Of a stretch of 64,000 nucleotides of DNA, positions 11,720 through 20,788 are shown in pieces. This DNA comes from Lysobacteraceae bacterium NML93-0793 (GTDB lineage: Bacteria; Pseudomonadota; Gammaproteobacteria; Xanthomonadales; Xanthomonadaceae): contig NTJG01000001.1 of NCBI GenBank assembly GCA_002324875.1, forward strand, positions 62,001-126,000, given 5' to 3'. Made by a program: the position numbers and the translations under genes. The notes below the pieces were generated by a model that saw nothing but the letters and a program-made list of their open reading frames with translations, had not been told where the DNA came from and made no database searches. Each line of letters starts with the position of its first letter. Positions within the stretch are counted from its first letter, which is position 1.

Positions 11720-12688
11720 ATGACGGCATCGCCTTCCAAGCTCGATCAACTGCGTGACCTCTCGGTGGTCGTCGCCGACACCGGCGATGCCGATGCGATC
11801 GCCCGGCTCAAGCCGGTCGACTGCACCACCAACCCCACGCTGGTGCGCAAGGCGCTGGACCTGCCGGTCTACGCGCCGCTGATCGAACGCGAACTCGAGC
11901 GCGCCGCCACGCTGGACGGCGATGTCGAGCAGGTCGCGCGCAAGGTGGCCGATCGCCTGACCATCGGCGTCGGCCGCACGCTGGCCGGTCTGGTCCCGGG
12001 CCGGGTGTCGACCGAGGTGGATGCCGATCTCGCCTTCGATACCGAGGCCACGATCGCCAAGGCGCGCCAGTTCATCGAGATGTACCAGGATGCCGGCGTC
12101 TCGCGCGAGCGCGTGCTGATCAAGATCGCGGCCACTTGGGAAGGCATCCGCGCGGCGAAGGAGCTGCAGCGCGAGGACATCGACTGCAACCTCACGCTGA
12201 TCTTCAACCGCGCCCAGGCGATCGCCTGCGCCGAGGCGGGCGTGTTCCTGATCTCGCCGTTCGTCGGCCGCATCCTCGACTGGCATGTCGCCCGTGGCGA
12301 GACCCCGGCCACGATCGACGACGATCCGGGCGTGCGCTTCGTGCGCGACGTCTACACCGAGTTCAAGCGTCGCGGCTCGCCGACGATCGTCATGGGCGCC
12401 TCGTTCCGCTCGACTGCGCAGATCGAGGCGCTGGCCGGCTGCGACCGCCTGACGATCTCACCCGAGCTGCTGGAAGCGCTGGCTGCTGAGCACGGCCCGC
12501 TGCCGCGCAAGCTGCAGGCGGGCGAGCGCAACGGCGCGGTGCCCGCACCGGTGGACGCCGATGCCTTCGCCCAGGCCATGGCCGCCGATCCGATGGCGAC
12601 CGAGAAGCTGCGCGACGGCATCGCGGCCTTCGCCAAGGATCTGGACATGCTGCGCGAGACCATCGCCCAGCGCCTGCGCGCACGCTGA
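11720..12688 (+). CDS. tal: transaldolase
   Basis: A 322-residue enzyme of the non-oxidative pentose phosphate pathway that moves a dihydroxyacetone unit between sugar phosphates. Typical blocks are visible: [11 protein letters not shown] near residue 36, the Schiff-base lysine in [13 protein letters not shown], and [19 protein letters not shown]. Length matches the TalB subfamily. An in-frame ATG at 11690 would add ten residues; 11720 agrees better with the family. A PAP2 phosphatase gene starts 2 bp after the stop. Confidence 0.93.
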   Translation: MTASPSKLDQLRDLSVVVADTGDADAIARLKPVDCTTNPTLVRKALDLPVYAPLIERELERAATLDGDVEQVARKVADRLTIGVGRTLAGLVPGRVSTEVDADLAFDTEATIAKARQFIEMYQDAGVSRERVLIKIAATWEGIRAAKELQREDIDCNLTLIFNRAQAIACAEAGVFLISPFVGRILDWHVARGETPATIDDDPGVRFVRDVYTEFKRRGSPTIVMGASFRSTAQIEALAGCDRLTISPELLEALAAEHGPLPRKLQAGERNGAVPAPVDADAFAQAMAADPMATEKLRDGIAAFAKDLDMLRETIAQRLRAR

Positions 12689-12690
12689 GC

Positions 12691-13548
12691 ATGCCGCGTC
12701 GTCCGCATCGCGTGTCCGCGGCCATTGCGGCCGCGCTCGCCGGCGTGCTGCTGGCCGGTTGCAGCGGGCTGCCGCGCGCGTCGGCCGGCGCGGTCGTGGT
12801 GCCCGAGCGCAGTCCGGGGATCTCGATCGGTTATCTCGACGACGCCGCCTTCGACAGTCGCGCGCTGGTGCCGGCTCCGCCGGCGCCGGGCACGCCCGCC
12901 CACGTGCTCGACGACGTCATCGCCGAACGCGCGCTGGCGCTGCACGACACCACGCGCTGGCGCCAGGCGGCGGTGGATGCGGATCTCGATTTTCCGGCCG
13001 CCGGCCACCTGTTCGCCTGCGCGCTCGGCGTGCCGGTCGACAGCACGCACACGCCGCACCTCGTGCGGCTGCTGCGCCGTTCGCTGGCCGATGCCGCGGT
13101 GACCAATCGCGCGGCCAAGGACCACTGGCAACGGCCGCGCCCGTTTCTGGCCAACGGCGGCGCCGTGTGCACGCCGGAAGACGACGCGCGCCTGCGCGAG
13201 AGCGCGGCGTATCCCTCGGGCCACGCGGCGATCGGCTGGACCTGGGCGCTCACGCTGGTGGACGTGGCACCCGATCGCGCGGACGCGCTGCTGCAGCGCG
13301 GGCGCAGCTTCGCCGAGAGCCGTCTGGTCTGCAACGTGCACTGGTACAGCGACATCGTGCAGTCGCAGCTGGTGGGCGCGGCCACGGTCGCGCGACTGCA
13401 GGCCGAACCGGACTTCAGGGCCGATCTCGCCGCCGCCCGCCGCGAGGTCGCCGCGCAGCGCGCACGCGGCGCGCAGCCGGACGGGTGCGATGCGGAAACC
13501 ATCGCACTGCGCCGTTCGCCGCTGCCGGCGGCCGACGCGCGGCCGTGA
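12691..13548 (+). CDS. PAP2-family (class A acid phosphatase-like) lipoprotein
   Basis: A 285-residue phosphatase. The N-terminus has a lipobox, LLAGCSG with Cys near residue 27, so it is predicted to be anchored in the envelope. The three vanadium-haloperoxidase/PAP2 phosphatase motifs are complete: KDHWQRPRP, YPSGHA and SRLVCNVHWYSDI. The spacing resembles PhoC-type non-specific acid phosphatases. It follows tal by 2 bp, and its stop overlaps the GTG of the next small gene, so the three are probably one transcript. Confidence 0.88.
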   Translation: MPRRPHRVSAAIAAALAGVLLAGCSGLPRASAGAVVVPERSPGISIGYLDDAAFDSRALVPAPPAPGTPAHVLDDVIAERALALHDTTRWRQAAVDADLDFPAAGHLFACALGVPVDSTHTPHLVRLLRRSLADAAVTNRAAKDHWQRPRPFLANGGAVCTPEDDARLRESAAYPSGHAAIGWTWALTLVDVAPDRADALLQRGRSFAESRLVCNVHWYSDIVQSQLVGAATVARLQAEPDFRADLAAARREVAAQRARGAQPDGCDAETIALRRSPLPAADARP

Positions 13549-13724
13549 GCGGCACGCCGCCGCGGGATGCCGATCCACGCCCGCAACGGCCCGAAGCGCC
13601 ACTGCCCAGCGATTGCTGCGACAGCGGCTGCGCGGTCTGCGTGCACGACACGTATTCCGAAGAGCTGCAGTACTACCGCGAACAACTCGCTGCGTGGCGG
13701 GCGCGCCATCCGGGCGCCGACTGA
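13545..13724 (+). CDS. small cysteine-rich protein (oxidoreductase-like domain)
   Basis: A 59-residue protein beginning with GTG that overlaps the phosphatase stop codon (GTGA), so it can be translationally coupled. The motif CCDSGCAVCVHDTYSEELQYY resembles the short N-terminal oxidoreductase-like domain, in which four cysteines probably bind a metal. The remainder is a Pro-rich head and a basic tail. It has no ATG start, so ATG-based gene callers would miss it. Confidence 0.7.
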   Translation: MSGTPPRDADPRPQRPEAPLPSDCCDSGCAVCVHDTYSEELQYYREQLAAWRARHPGAD

Positions 13725-13911
13725 CGCCCAGGCGCTGTGGGCATGTCGCATTGCCGTCGCGCCGGGCGGCCGCGTCGCGCGGTCCGCTCTGCCTGAGCGC
13801 ACGTGCGCGCGACCGCGTTTCCGGTGATGTCCGTTCGCGCGCGTGCGCATTCCGGCAGGCCGCACGATTGCGATTCGCCGCGCCGCCGCGTGATCGCCGG
13901 CCGGACGGCGC

Positions 13912-14214
13912 TCAGTCCCATCCGAACTGGAGGAGGCCCTGCGGCACGCAGTGCTGCACCGGCGTGTGCGGCGGCACCAGAAAATCCACGCGCGGGCGGA
14001 CGCCTGTGTCGTGCACGCGCACGACCGGCACGCCGCAGGCGCGCCCGGTGATCGACACGTGCGACGACGAGAACTGCAGAAACCGCTGCGCCAGCACCGC
14101 GTCGACCAGCGCCGAAAGCGGCGCGGTACCGGGTATCGGCACCGCCAGTGTCAGCCGGCCCGTCTGGTCGTCCGCGCCGCACACCGCCTCACGCGTCACC
14201 GTGATCGCCTGCAT
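13912..14214 (-). CDS. conserved-looking hypothetical protein downstream of metQ
   Basis: A 100-residue product from the ATG at 14214 (MQAITVTREAVCGADD...); an upstream ATG at 14232 is possible. I do not recognise it. It has two Cys in the first half and a Val/Pro-rich C-terminus (RPRVDFLVPPHTPVQHC), no signal peptide and no membrane helix. It starts 32 bp after the metQ stop on the same strand, so it may be co-transcribed with the methionine importer. Confidence 0.5.
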   Translation of the reverse strand: MQAITVTREAVCGADDQTGRLTLAVPIPGTAPLSALVDAVLAQRFLQFSSSHVSITGRACGVPVVRVHDTGVRPRVDFLVPPHTPVQHCVPQGLLQFGWD

Positions 14215-14246
14215 GGAACCGGATCCCGTCATGCGCTGCGCGGCGA

Positions 14247-15050
14247 TCAGAACGCCGGAATCACCGCGTCGTCGTAGGTCGACTGGATGAAGGCGCGCAC
14301 GTCCTCGCTGGTCAGCGCGGCGATCAGCTTCTGCACACGCGGATCGTCGCGCTTGTCGGGGCGGCCGACGAGGAAGTTCACGTACGGCGAGTCCTGGCCC
14401 TCGATCGCCAGCGCGTCCCGGCCCGGGTCGAGGCCGGCGTCGAGCGCGTAGTTGGTGTTGATCAGCGCCAGGTCCACCTGGTCGAGCACGCGCGGCAGCA
14501 TCGCCGAATCGAGCTCGCGGAAGCGGAGATTCTTCGGGTTCGCGGTGATGTCGCGCAGCGTCGCCATCGCGTCGCCCGGATCACGCAGCGTGATCACGCC
14601 GCTGTTGTGCAGCAGGATCAGGGCGCGGCTGTTGTTGCTCGGATCGTTCGGAATCACCACGTCCGCGCCGGCCGGCACCGCGTCCAGCGAATCGAAGCGG
14701 CGCGAGTACGCGCCGAAAGGTTCGATGTGCACGCCGACCAGCGTGGTCAGATCGGTGCCGCGGTCGCGGTTGTAGGCGTCCAGATACGGCTCGGTCTGGA
14801 AATAGTTGACGTCGATCTGGCCCTGCGCCACCTGGTCGTTCGGCTGCACGTAGTCGTTGAAGATGCGCACCTGCAGGTCGACGCCCTGTTCGGCGAGCAG
14901 CGGCTTCACCACTTCGAGGATCTCGGCGTGCGGCACCGCGGTCGCGGCGATCGTCAGGCGTTCGCCGTTCGCGCTGGAGCCGCTGCCACCACAGGCGGCG
15001 AGGGCGGACAGCAGCAGGGCGGCGGTGGCGAGACGGGGCAGCAGGGCCAT
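14247..15050 (-). CDS. metQ: MetQ/NlpA-family methionine-binding lipoprotein
   Basis: A 267-residue substrate-binding lipoprotein of the MetNIQ D/L-methionine ABC importer. The lipobox LSALAACGG places the lipid anchor at about Cys20. Family hallmarks include PHAEILEVVKPLLAEQGVDL, YVQPNDQVAQGQIDVNYFQ (ligand pocket) and NTNYALDAGLDP. The ATG at 15050 is the natural signal-peptide start. It lies downstream of metN and metI but is separated from metI by 326 bp containing a repeat, so it may have its own promoter. Confidence 0.92.
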   Translation of the reverse strand: MALLPRLATAALLLSALAACGGSGSSANGERLTIAATAVPHAEILEVVKPLLAEQGVDLQVRIFNDYVQPNDQVAQGQIDVNYFQTEPYLDAYNRDRGTDLTTLVGVHIEPFGAYSRRFDSLDAVPAGADVVIPNDPSNNSRALILLHNSGVITLRDPGDAMATLRDITANPKNLRFRELDSAMLPRVLDQVDLALINTNYALDAGLDPGRDALAIEGQDSPYVNFLVGRPDKRDDPRVQKLIAALTSEDVRAFIQSTYDDAVIPAF

Positions 15051-15376
15051 GGCGGATCCGGGTGGCGAAGGGCCGCCCAGTATCGGCGGTCACGCCTCCG
15101 GATCGAGTGCGGAGCTGGAAATCAGTGTGTGGTTGGGGGGTGTGCAGGCGCCAAGTGTGCGAACACGGGGCGTTCCCACGACGCCCGGCACCCGCACGCC
15201 CGTCATTCCCGCGTAGGCGGAAGTGTTCAATGGACGTACGCCCGATCATCCAGCGCCTTCGATCTGGCCCTGCCGGCGTTGCGTGATCGAACGGGCATGA
15301 GTCAGCAGATCATTCCGGCCACGCGCAAACGAAGTGCGACCGGCACGCGCGCAGGAATCGACCCCACGGCAAGGTG
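15051..15376. repeat. spacer between metI and metQ with a partial REP element
   Basis: The 326-bp gap contains a truncated copy (about 15200-15262) of the CCGTCATTCCCGCG...GGATCATCCAGCGCC repeat that is complete at 20110 and 31903. The rest shows no gene; a promoter for metQ may lie here but I cannot point to one. Confidence 0.5.
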
Positions 15377-16054
15377 CTACCGCCGCGTGAACCGCGCCAC
15401 CAGCCGATCCCCGACCATCTGCAGCACCTGCACCATCACCAGCAGCGCGACGACGGTCACTACGGCCACATCCGTGCGTGAGCGCAGATAGCCGTCGCGG
15501 TACGCCAGATCACCCAGGCCGCCCGAACCGATTGCGCCGCCCATCGCGGTGAAGCCGATCAGCGCGATCGTCGTCACCGTGGCGCCGGCGATCAGGCCGG
15601 GCAGCGCTTCGGGCAGCAGCACGCGCAGCACCAGCTGGCGCGTGGTCGCGCCCATCGCCAGGCTGGCTTCGATGACGCCGCGCTCGACTTCGCGCAGCGC
15701 GGTTTCCACCAGGCGCGCATAGAACGGCGCGGCGCCGACCACCAGCGGCAGGATCGCGCCGCGCACGCCCAGCGACGTGCCCATCGCTTTGAGCGTCACC
15801 GGGATCAGCACGATCATCAGGATGATGAAGGGCACCGAGCGCAGCAGGTTCACCACCAGCGACAGGCCGCCGTACAGCGCGGGGCGCGCATGCAGCTGGC
15901 GCGGGCCGGTGAGGAACAGCAGCACGCCCAGCGGCAAGCCGATCAGCAGCGTCAGCGGCAGCGCGCCGCCCAGCATCAGCAGCGTGTCGACCGTGGCCTG
16001 GCCGATCTCCACCCACTTGCCGGCATCCACGTTGGGCAGCAAAGGTGTGCTCAT
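15377..16054 (-). CDS. metI: methionine ABC transporter permease
   Basis: A 225-residue inner-membrane permease with about five to six hydrophobic helices. The ABC permease EAA-type loop is visible as [29 protein letters not shown]. The end ([18 protein letters not shown]...) matches the MetI family. Its ATG overlaps the metN stop (ATGA at 16051-16054), so the ATPase and permease are translationally coupled. Confidence 0.92.
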   Translation of the reverse strand: MSTPLLPNVDAGKWVEIGQATVDTLLMLGGALPLTLLIGLPLGVLLFLTGPRQLHARPALYGGLSLVVNLLRSVPFIILMIVLIPVTLKAMGTSLGVRGAILPLVVGAAPFYARLVETALREVERGVIEASLAMGATTRQLVLRVLLPEALPGLIAGATVTTIALIGFTAMGGAIGSGGLGDLAYRDGYLRSRTDVAVVTVVALLVMVQVLQMVGDRLVARFTRR

Positions 16055-17058
16055 CGTGGCAGCTCCTCCACGTGCACGCCGGCCTCGGCGAAGCTGCGCG
16101 CCGCCGCATCGAAGCGCTCGCCGGTCACCGCCAGCGTCAGCTGGCCGTAGGGCATGCGCTTGATGCGGTCCACGCGGCCCGAGAGGATGGTGTAGTCGAT
16201 GCCGGTCTCGCGGGCCACGCGGCCCAGCATCGGCTGCCAGGTCGCATCGCCGGTGAAGGTGAGTTTCAGCAGGCGGCCCTCGACATGCGCGATGTCCTCG
16301 CGCTGCGCCTCCTCGTCCACGTCCTCGGATTCGGCGACGAAGCGCCGCGTCGTCGCGTGCTGCGGATGCAGGAACACCTCGGCCACCGGACCGCTCTCGA
16401 CCAGATGCCCGGCATCGAGCACCGCGACGCGGTCGCAGACCCGGCGCACGACATCCATCTCGTGGGTGATCAGCACGATGGTCAGGCCCAGCTCGCGGTT
16501 GATGCCGTCGAGCAGTTGCAGCACCGAGGCCGTGGTCTGCGGATCGAGCGCGCTCGTCGCCTCGTCGCACAGCAGGATCTTCGGTTCGGTGGCGAGTGCC
16601 CGCGCCACGCCGACGCGTTGCTTCTGCCCGCCCGAGAGCTGCGCGGGATATTTGTCGCGATGCGCTTCGAGCCCCACACGCACCAGCAGGTCCTGCGCAC
16701 GCGCGCGGGCCTGCGTCTTCGACACGCCGGCCAGGCGCAGCGGAAACGCGATGTTGTCGATGACGGTCTTCGCCGACAGCAGATTGAAGTGCTGGAAGAT
16801 CATGCCCACGCGCCGGCGCAAGCCGCGCAGGCCGGCGCTGTCGAGCGTGTCGAGGCGTTCGCCGTCGACGGTGAGCCGGCCGCCGCTCGGCGTCTCCAGC
16901 CCGTTGATCAGGCGCAGCAGCGTGGATTTGCCCGCGCCGGAATGGCCGACGATGCCGAACACCTCGCCGGCACGGATCTCCAGATCCAGCGGATGCAGCG
17001 CGACGATCTCGCGCCCGGCAACGGGATAGGACTTGTGGATGCCTTCGAACCGGATCAC
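16051..17058 (-). CDS. metN: methionine ABC transporter ATP-binding protein
   Basis: A 335-residue ATPase that drives methionine import. Walker A is GHSGAGKST (about residue 38), the signature LSGGQKQRV, and Walker [13 protein letters not shown]. The C-terminal 80 residues form the NIL regulatory domain ([19 protein letters not shown]), which senses methionine. The start is taken as GTG at 17058 ([11 protein letters not shown]), matching the family; an ATG at 17106 would add an unsupported Arg/Pro-rich head. I see no SAM riboswitch or clear MetJ site upstream. Confidence 0.9.
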   Translation of the reverse strand: MIRFEGIHKSYPVAGREIVALHPLDLEIRAGEVFGIVGHSGAGKSTLLRLINGLETPSGGRLTVDGERLDTLDSAGLRGLRRRVGMIFQHFNLLSAKTVIDNIAFPLRLAGVSKTQARARAQDLLVRVGLEAHRDKYPAQLSGGQKQRVGVARALATEPKILLCDEATSALDPQTTASVLQLLDGINRELGLTIVLITHEMDVVRRVCDRVAVLDAGHLVESGPVAEVFLHPQHATTRRFVAESEDVDEEAQREDIAHVEGRLLKLTFTGDATWQPMLGRVARETGIDYTILSGRVDRIKRMPYGQLTLAVTGERFDAAARSFAEAGVHVEELPR

Positions 17059-17188
17059 GTGGGCACTGCGCAGCGGGCGGCCGGGCAGCCTAGCAGGCGC
17101 GCGCATGTCCACCGTTGCACCGCCGCAGGTGCAGCATTCCGGCGCCGGCACGCACGGCGCTTCGACGGCACCCGCGGCGAGGGGGCGG

Positions 17189-17194
17189 TATCAT
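17189..17194 (+). promoter_or_regulatory. candidate -10 element upstream of fba
   Basis: GCGGTATCATC is positioned 42 bp before the fba start codon. Very similar GTATCAT motifs lie upstream of the fadL-like gene (42556) and tsaD (62384). No convincing -35 partner is visible. Confidence 0.3.
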
Positions 17195-17235
17195 CGCCGG
17201 CCCGGTCTTCCACCGCTCGCACAGGACTCAGGCAC

Positions 17236-18129
17236 GTGGCAGTGAATCAGGAACAGCACAACCGAATCGCCTCCGGCCAGGGCTTCATCGCCGCGCTCGA
17301 CCAGAGCGGCGGCAGCACGCCCAAGGCGCTCAAGCTCTACGGCATCGAGGAGAACGAGTACGCGAACGACGCGGAAATGTTCGGCCTCGTCCACGCGATG
17401 CGCACCCGCATCGTCACCAGCCCGGCGTTCACCGGCGAGCGCGTGCTCGGCGCCATCCTGTTCGAGCGCACGCTCGACGACCAGTTCGACGGTCAGGACG
17501 CGGCCACCTACCTGTGGGACGTCAAGGGCGTCGTGCCGTTCCTGAAGATCGACAAGGGCCTGGAAGACGAGGCCGACGGCGTGCAGATGCTCAAGCCCAT
17601 CCCCGGCCTCGACGCGCTGCTGGCGCGGGCCAAGGCCAAGGGCGTGTTCGGCACCAAGGAGCGCTCGGTCATCAAGCAGAACAACGCCGCCGGCATCGCG
17701 CGCGTGCTCGACCAGCAGTTCGAACTCGGCCGCCAGGTGCTGGCCGCGGGCCTGGTGCCGATCATCGAGCCGGAGGTCGACATCAAGGCCGCCGACAAGG
17801 CCGACATCGAGACCACGCTCAAGCAGGGCCTGATCGAGCGCCTCGATGCGCTGGATGCGGCGACGCCGGTGATCCTCAAGCTCACGCTGCCGGAGGTCGA
17901 CGGCTTCTTCCGCGAGCTGGTTGAGCATCCGGCCGTGCTCAAGGTGGTCGCGCTGTCGGGCGGCTACAGCCGCGACGATGCCAATGCGCGTCTGGCGAAG
18001 AATCCCGGCGTCGTCGCCAGCTTCAGCCGCGCACTCACCGAAGGCCTGAGCGCGCAGCAGAGCGACGCGGAATTCAACGCGTCGCTCGACAAGGCGATCG
18101 ACTCGATCTACCGCGCCTCGATCGCCTGA
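17236..18129 (+). CDS. class I fructose-bisphosphate aldolase (bacterial FbaA/FbaB-type short form)
   Basis: A 297-residue glycolytic enzyme that cleaves fructose-1,6-bisphosphate to the triose phosphates through a lysine Schiff base. Opening block GFIAALDQSGGSTPKALKLYG and the later VVPFLKIDKGL, PIIEPEVDIKA and VILKLTLPEV place it in the metal-independent class I group also found in staphylococci. The start codon is GTG at 17236 (a second GTG follows at 17242). A strong hairpin terminator follows the stop. It diverges from metN. Confidence 0.92.
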   Translation: MAVNQEQHNRIASGQGFIAALDQSGGSTPKALKLYGIEENEYANDAEMFGLVHAMRTRIVTSPAFTGERVLGAILFERTLDDQFDGQDAATYLWDVKGVVPFLKIDKGLEDEADGVQMLKPIPGLDALLARAKAKGVFGTKERSVIKQNNAAGIARVLDQQFELGRQVLAAGLVPIIEPEVDIKAADKADIETTLKQGLIERLDALDAATPVILKLTLPEVDGFFRELVEHPAVLKVVALSGGYSRDDANARLAKNPGVVASFSRALTEGLSAQQSDAEFNASLDKAIDSIYRASIA

Positions 18130-18152
18130 GTCTCACGCCCGAGGTGTGCCCC

Positions 18153-18180
18153 AAAAGCCGGCGCACAGGCGCCGGCTTTT
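18153..18180 (+). terminator. rho-independent terminator after fba
   Basis: Stem AAAAGCCGGCGC pairs with GCGCCGGCTTTT around ACAG, followed by TT. It is A-rich before and T-rich after, so it could work in both directions. Confidence 0.88.
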
Positions 18181-18416
18181 TCGTGCGCGCTCAGCGCGCC
18201 CGTGTGAGCGGAATCACTGCGGCGTGAAGCGCGCGCTGTGGCGGCGTGAACAGATCCGGCGCACATGTAAGCAAAGGGTTTGTTGCAACGCGTGCGTTCT
18301 CGACATCGCCTGCGCGTGCCTAAATGACGACGCGGTGTCACCGCCGATTCGACAGACACGTATCGCCTGCGCTTCTAGCGTGATCCCACACGGCCATTGC
18401 CTGGAGGATCCCGAAC

Positions 18417-18599
18417 ATGTCGTCTCCCACCTTCGCCAGCTACTACATGGTGCGTCGCCCGCGCTCGGCGCAGCCGCGCAGCGATGCATCCGCCGGCGGT
18501 GTCGCTGCACGCGAACGCCGCGCGGCCCGCTCGCCGTCACGCGGACGCCACGAGGATGTCTCCGCCGAGCAGGCCGGGCACTTCCGACGCGCCGGTTGA
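18417..18599 (+). CDS. possible small basic protein upstream of the MipA gene
   Basis: A 60-residue open frame preceded by a good ribosome site (GGAGG, 9 bp before the ATG at 18417). The product is Arg/Ser/Ala-rich (MSSPTFASYYMVRRPRSAQP...), with no known domain. The strong ribosome site is the main support; composition alone could arise by chance at this G+C content. Confidence 0.35.
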   Translation: MSSPTFASYYMVRRPRSAQPRSDASAGGVAARERRAARSPSRGRHEDVSAEQAGHFRRAG

Positions 18600-18719
18600 T
18601 TCGGCGAAATCTCCAAGTGCGGCAAGCGAAGCGGTACATCACGCGCCCGGGCGGGGTGTACACGCGGCCTGCACGGCCCTTGTTAAGGTGCAGCGTCCTC
18701 GCCGCTCCGGAACCGCCCG

Positions 18720-19505
18720 ATGAAGACCGCGCTCGCGCTGCTCGTGCTTGCACCCGGGCTGGCTCTCGCCCAGGCCCCTGACGAATCGGACTTCGCATCG
18801 CAGCGCGGCTGGATGGTCGGGGCAGCGGTCGCGGCGTCCGACAGTCCCTACGTCGGCGAAGGCGCGCGCCTCCAACCGTTCCCGACGGTCATCTACCAGG
18901 GCGAGCGGGTGTTCTTCCGCGGAACCTCGGGCGGCGTCCATCTCGTCAACACCGGCACCGTGCAGGTCGACGCCGTGGTGTCGGCGCGCCTCGACGGCTT
19001 CGACATCGACGATCTGAGTGCATCGGGTCTGGTCGCGAACGGGCTGGATGCACGTCTGCTCGATGACCGCCGCCACGGCCTCGATGTCGGCGCGGGCCTG
19101 GCGTGGTCCGGCGACTGGGGCCGTCTGCGCCTGCAGGCGCTCACCGACGTCACCGGCGCCAGCGGCGGCCAGGAGTTGGGACTCGAATACACACTCATGC
19201 TGAAAACGGGCGCGTGGACCTCCCTGCCCAATGCCGGCGTGCGCTGGATGTCGGGCGATCTCACCCGCTATTACTTCGGCACGCTGGAATCGGAAGTCGC
19301 GCGCGGCGTGCCCCGCTACACGCCCGGCTCGGCGGTGGTGCCGTCGGTGGGCGTGGCCGCACTGCGGCCGTTGGGCGCGCGCTGGAGCTTCGTCGGCGGG
19401 CTGAGCTATCACCTGCTGCCCGACGCGCTGACCGACAGTCCCCTGCTCGAGCGCGGCACGAACGGCGTGCCGTCGGTGTTCGGCGGCCTCAGCTACCGCT
19501 TCTGA
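18720..19505 (+). CDS. MipA/OmpV-family outer-membrane protein
   Basis: A 261-residue protein with signal peptide (MKTALALLVLAPGLALAQA) and a beta-barrel-like body of alternating hydrophobic strands ending in GGLSYRF, a typical C-terminal aromatic outer-membrane signature. The order GWMVGAAVAASDSPYVG..., PFPTVIYQGERVFFRG and RYYFGTLESEVARGVPRYTPGS follows the MipA/OmpV family. MipA in E. coli scaffolds murein enzymes, but other members differ. Convergent with the mntR-like gene 3 bp away. Confidence 0.85.
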   Translation: MKTALALLVLAPGLALAQAPDESDFASQRGWMVGAAVAASDSPYVGEGARLQPFPTVIYQGERVFFRGTSGGVHLVNTGTVQVDAVVSARLDGFDIDDLSASGLVANGLDARLLDDRRHGLDVGAGLAWSGDWGRLRLQALTDVTGASGGQELGLEYTLMLKTGAWTSLPNAGVRWMSGDLTRYYFGTLESEVARGVPRYTPGSAVVPSVGVAALRPLGARWSFVGGLSYHLLPDALTDSPLLERGTNGVPSVFGGLSYRF

Positions 19506-19508
19506 GGC

Positions 19509-20021
19509 TCACGCAGCGCCGTCGCGCGCGCTGTCCGCTGCCGCGCGTCGCTCGGCCACGAAGGCCTCGAACAGCGCCAGCGTTTCCGGGCTGACGTGGT
19601 GTTCGATGCCCTCGGCATCGCGGCGGGCGATGTCGTCCGGCACGCCCAGCGCCAGCAGAAAGGCTTCCACCGTCTGGTGGCGCGCGCGGCTGGCGCGGGC
19701 CAGGCGCTCGCCCGCATCGGTGAGGAAGGCGCCGCGATAGGGCTTCTGCAGCACCAAACCGTCGCGCACCAGGCGCTGCAGCATGCGCTGCACCGTGGGC
19801 TGGGCCACGCCCAGGCGTTCGGCGATGTCCACCTGGCGCGCCTCGCCACTGTCGGCGATGAGGTCGGAGATCAGCTCGACGTAGTCCTCCACCAGCTCCG
19901 CGCGCCGCGCTTCGCGCACCTGGCGGAAGTTCTCCACGTGCACGCTGGCCTCGGGCAGGCCGGGCCTGGGCGTGGTGGAGTCCGGGCTGTCGTCGGCGGG
20001 CAGGGCCTTGCGGGCGGACAT
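19509..20021 (-). CDS. mntR: MntR-like manganese-responsive regulator (DtxR family)
   Basis: A 170-residue DtxR-family repressor that controls manganese uptake or efflux. A winged-helix domain spans about residues 40-100 ([33 protein letters not shown], then [10 protein letters not shown]). The metal-binding and dimerisation region follows ([35 protein letters not shown]). It has an N-terminal extension like E. coli MntR and no SH3-like third domain. No mntH or mntP lies in this window, so its targets are elsewhere. Confidence 0.85.
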   Translation of the reverse strand: MSARKALPADDSPDSTTPRPGLPEASVHVENFRQVREARRAELVEDYVELISDLIADSGEARQVDIAERLGVAQPTVQRMLQRLVRDGLVLQKPYRGAFLTDAGERLARASRARHQTVEAFLLALGVPDDIARRDAEGIEHHVSPETLALFEAFVAERRAAADSARDGAA

Positions 20022-20109
20022 GACGTCGAATCCAGCGGATCAGCCGACATTGTCGCCGATCGTTCGCACGCGCGCCGCGCGAAGAACGGTCTGAACACGT
20101 CAGCGCTCA

Positions 20110-20241
20110 CCGTCATTCCCGCGGCTTTCAACAGCCGAACGGCTGGTCATGCGGGAGTCCAGCGCCTCTGGGTTCACGCGTGAAGTCGCTGGATTCCCGC
20201 GTGACCGGACATCCGTCCGTTGAAGGCCGCGGGAATGACGG
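20110..20241. repeat. REP/BIME hairpin element (CCGTCATTCCCGCG family)
   Basis: A 132-bp imperfect palindrome. Outer arms CCGTCATTCCCGCGGCTTTC and GAAGGCCGCGGGAATGACGG differ at one position, and inner arms GGTCATGCGGGAGTCCAGCG and CGCTGGATTCCCGCGTGACC also pair. Another copy lies at 31903-32011 and a partial one at 15200. Confidence 0.85.
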
Positions 20242-20289
20242 CAGTTCAATCAGACCGTCCCAAACCGGGGGTGCCGGCGCGAGCGCCGC

Positions 20290-20385
20290 TCAACGCTTGC
20301 GGTTGAAGAAGGTCAGCACGGCGCCGCAGACGATGCCGATGCACAGGCCCAGCGCAATCCACTGCAGGATCGACAGTTCGTTCAT
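20290..20385 (-). CDS. 31-residue single-pass membrane peptide
   Basis: The frame reads MNELSILQWIALGLCIGIVC followed by GAVLTFFNRKR. It is one hydrophobic helix with a basic cytoplasmic-looking tail. Its ATG overlaps the stop of the thioesterase gene (ATGA at 20382-20385), which is strong support for coupled translation. No known family is assigned; the short length alone would hide it from most gene callers. Confidence 0.65.
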   Translation of the reverse strand: MNELSILQWIALGLCIGIVCGAVLTFFNRKR

Positions 20386-20786
20386 GGGGTGTCTCCGGGA
20401 AGTTTTGCCACCTCGGCCGGGCGGCCGCGCGCATCGAGCGCGATCATCACGAAGCGGCCGCGCGTGCACAGCTCGCGGTCACCGCTGAGCAGGTCTTCGG
20501 CGATCAGCTCCACCTCCACCTGCATCGACGTGCGGCCCACCTCGACCACGCGCGCGATGGTTTCGACCAATTGGCCCTGCTTGATCGGCAGCTTGAAATC
20601 CACCTGTTCCGAGCGCGCCGTCACCACCGTGCGCCGCGCATAGCGCGACGCGGCGATGAACGCCGCCTTGTCCATCCACGCCAGCGCGGTGCCGCCGAAC
20701 AGCGTGCCCAGATGGTTGGTGTGATCGGGGAAGACGATCTCCAGCATCCGCGCTTCGGTCTTGGGCGTGTCGACGGGGGCGGCCAC
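20382..20786 (-). CDS. hotdog-fold acyl-CoA thioesterase (YciA/ACOT-like)
   Basis: A 134-residue cytosolic thioesterase that hydrolyses acyl-CoA. The hotdog signature HTNHLGTLFGGTALAWMDKAA lies near residue 25, followed by VDFKLPIKQGQLVETIARV. The start is taken as GTG at 20786, two bases after the thioredoxin stop; an in-frame ATG at 20748 is a shorter alternative. It is tightly packed between the thioredoxin gene and a 31-codon membrane-peptide gene. Confidence 0.82.
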   Translation of the reverse strand: MAAPVDTPKTEARMLEIVFPDHTNHLGTLFGGTALAWMDKAAFIAASRYARRTVVTARSEQVDFKLPIKQGQLVETIARVVEVGRTSMQVEVELIAEDLLSGDRELCTRGRFVMIALDARGRPAEVAKLPGDTP

Positions 20787-20788
20787 GC

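Noticed and set aside
17059..17235. SAM riboswitch or MetJ operator before metN
   Set aside because: No matching conserved blocks or AGACGTCT-type repeats were seen in the fba-metN gap.
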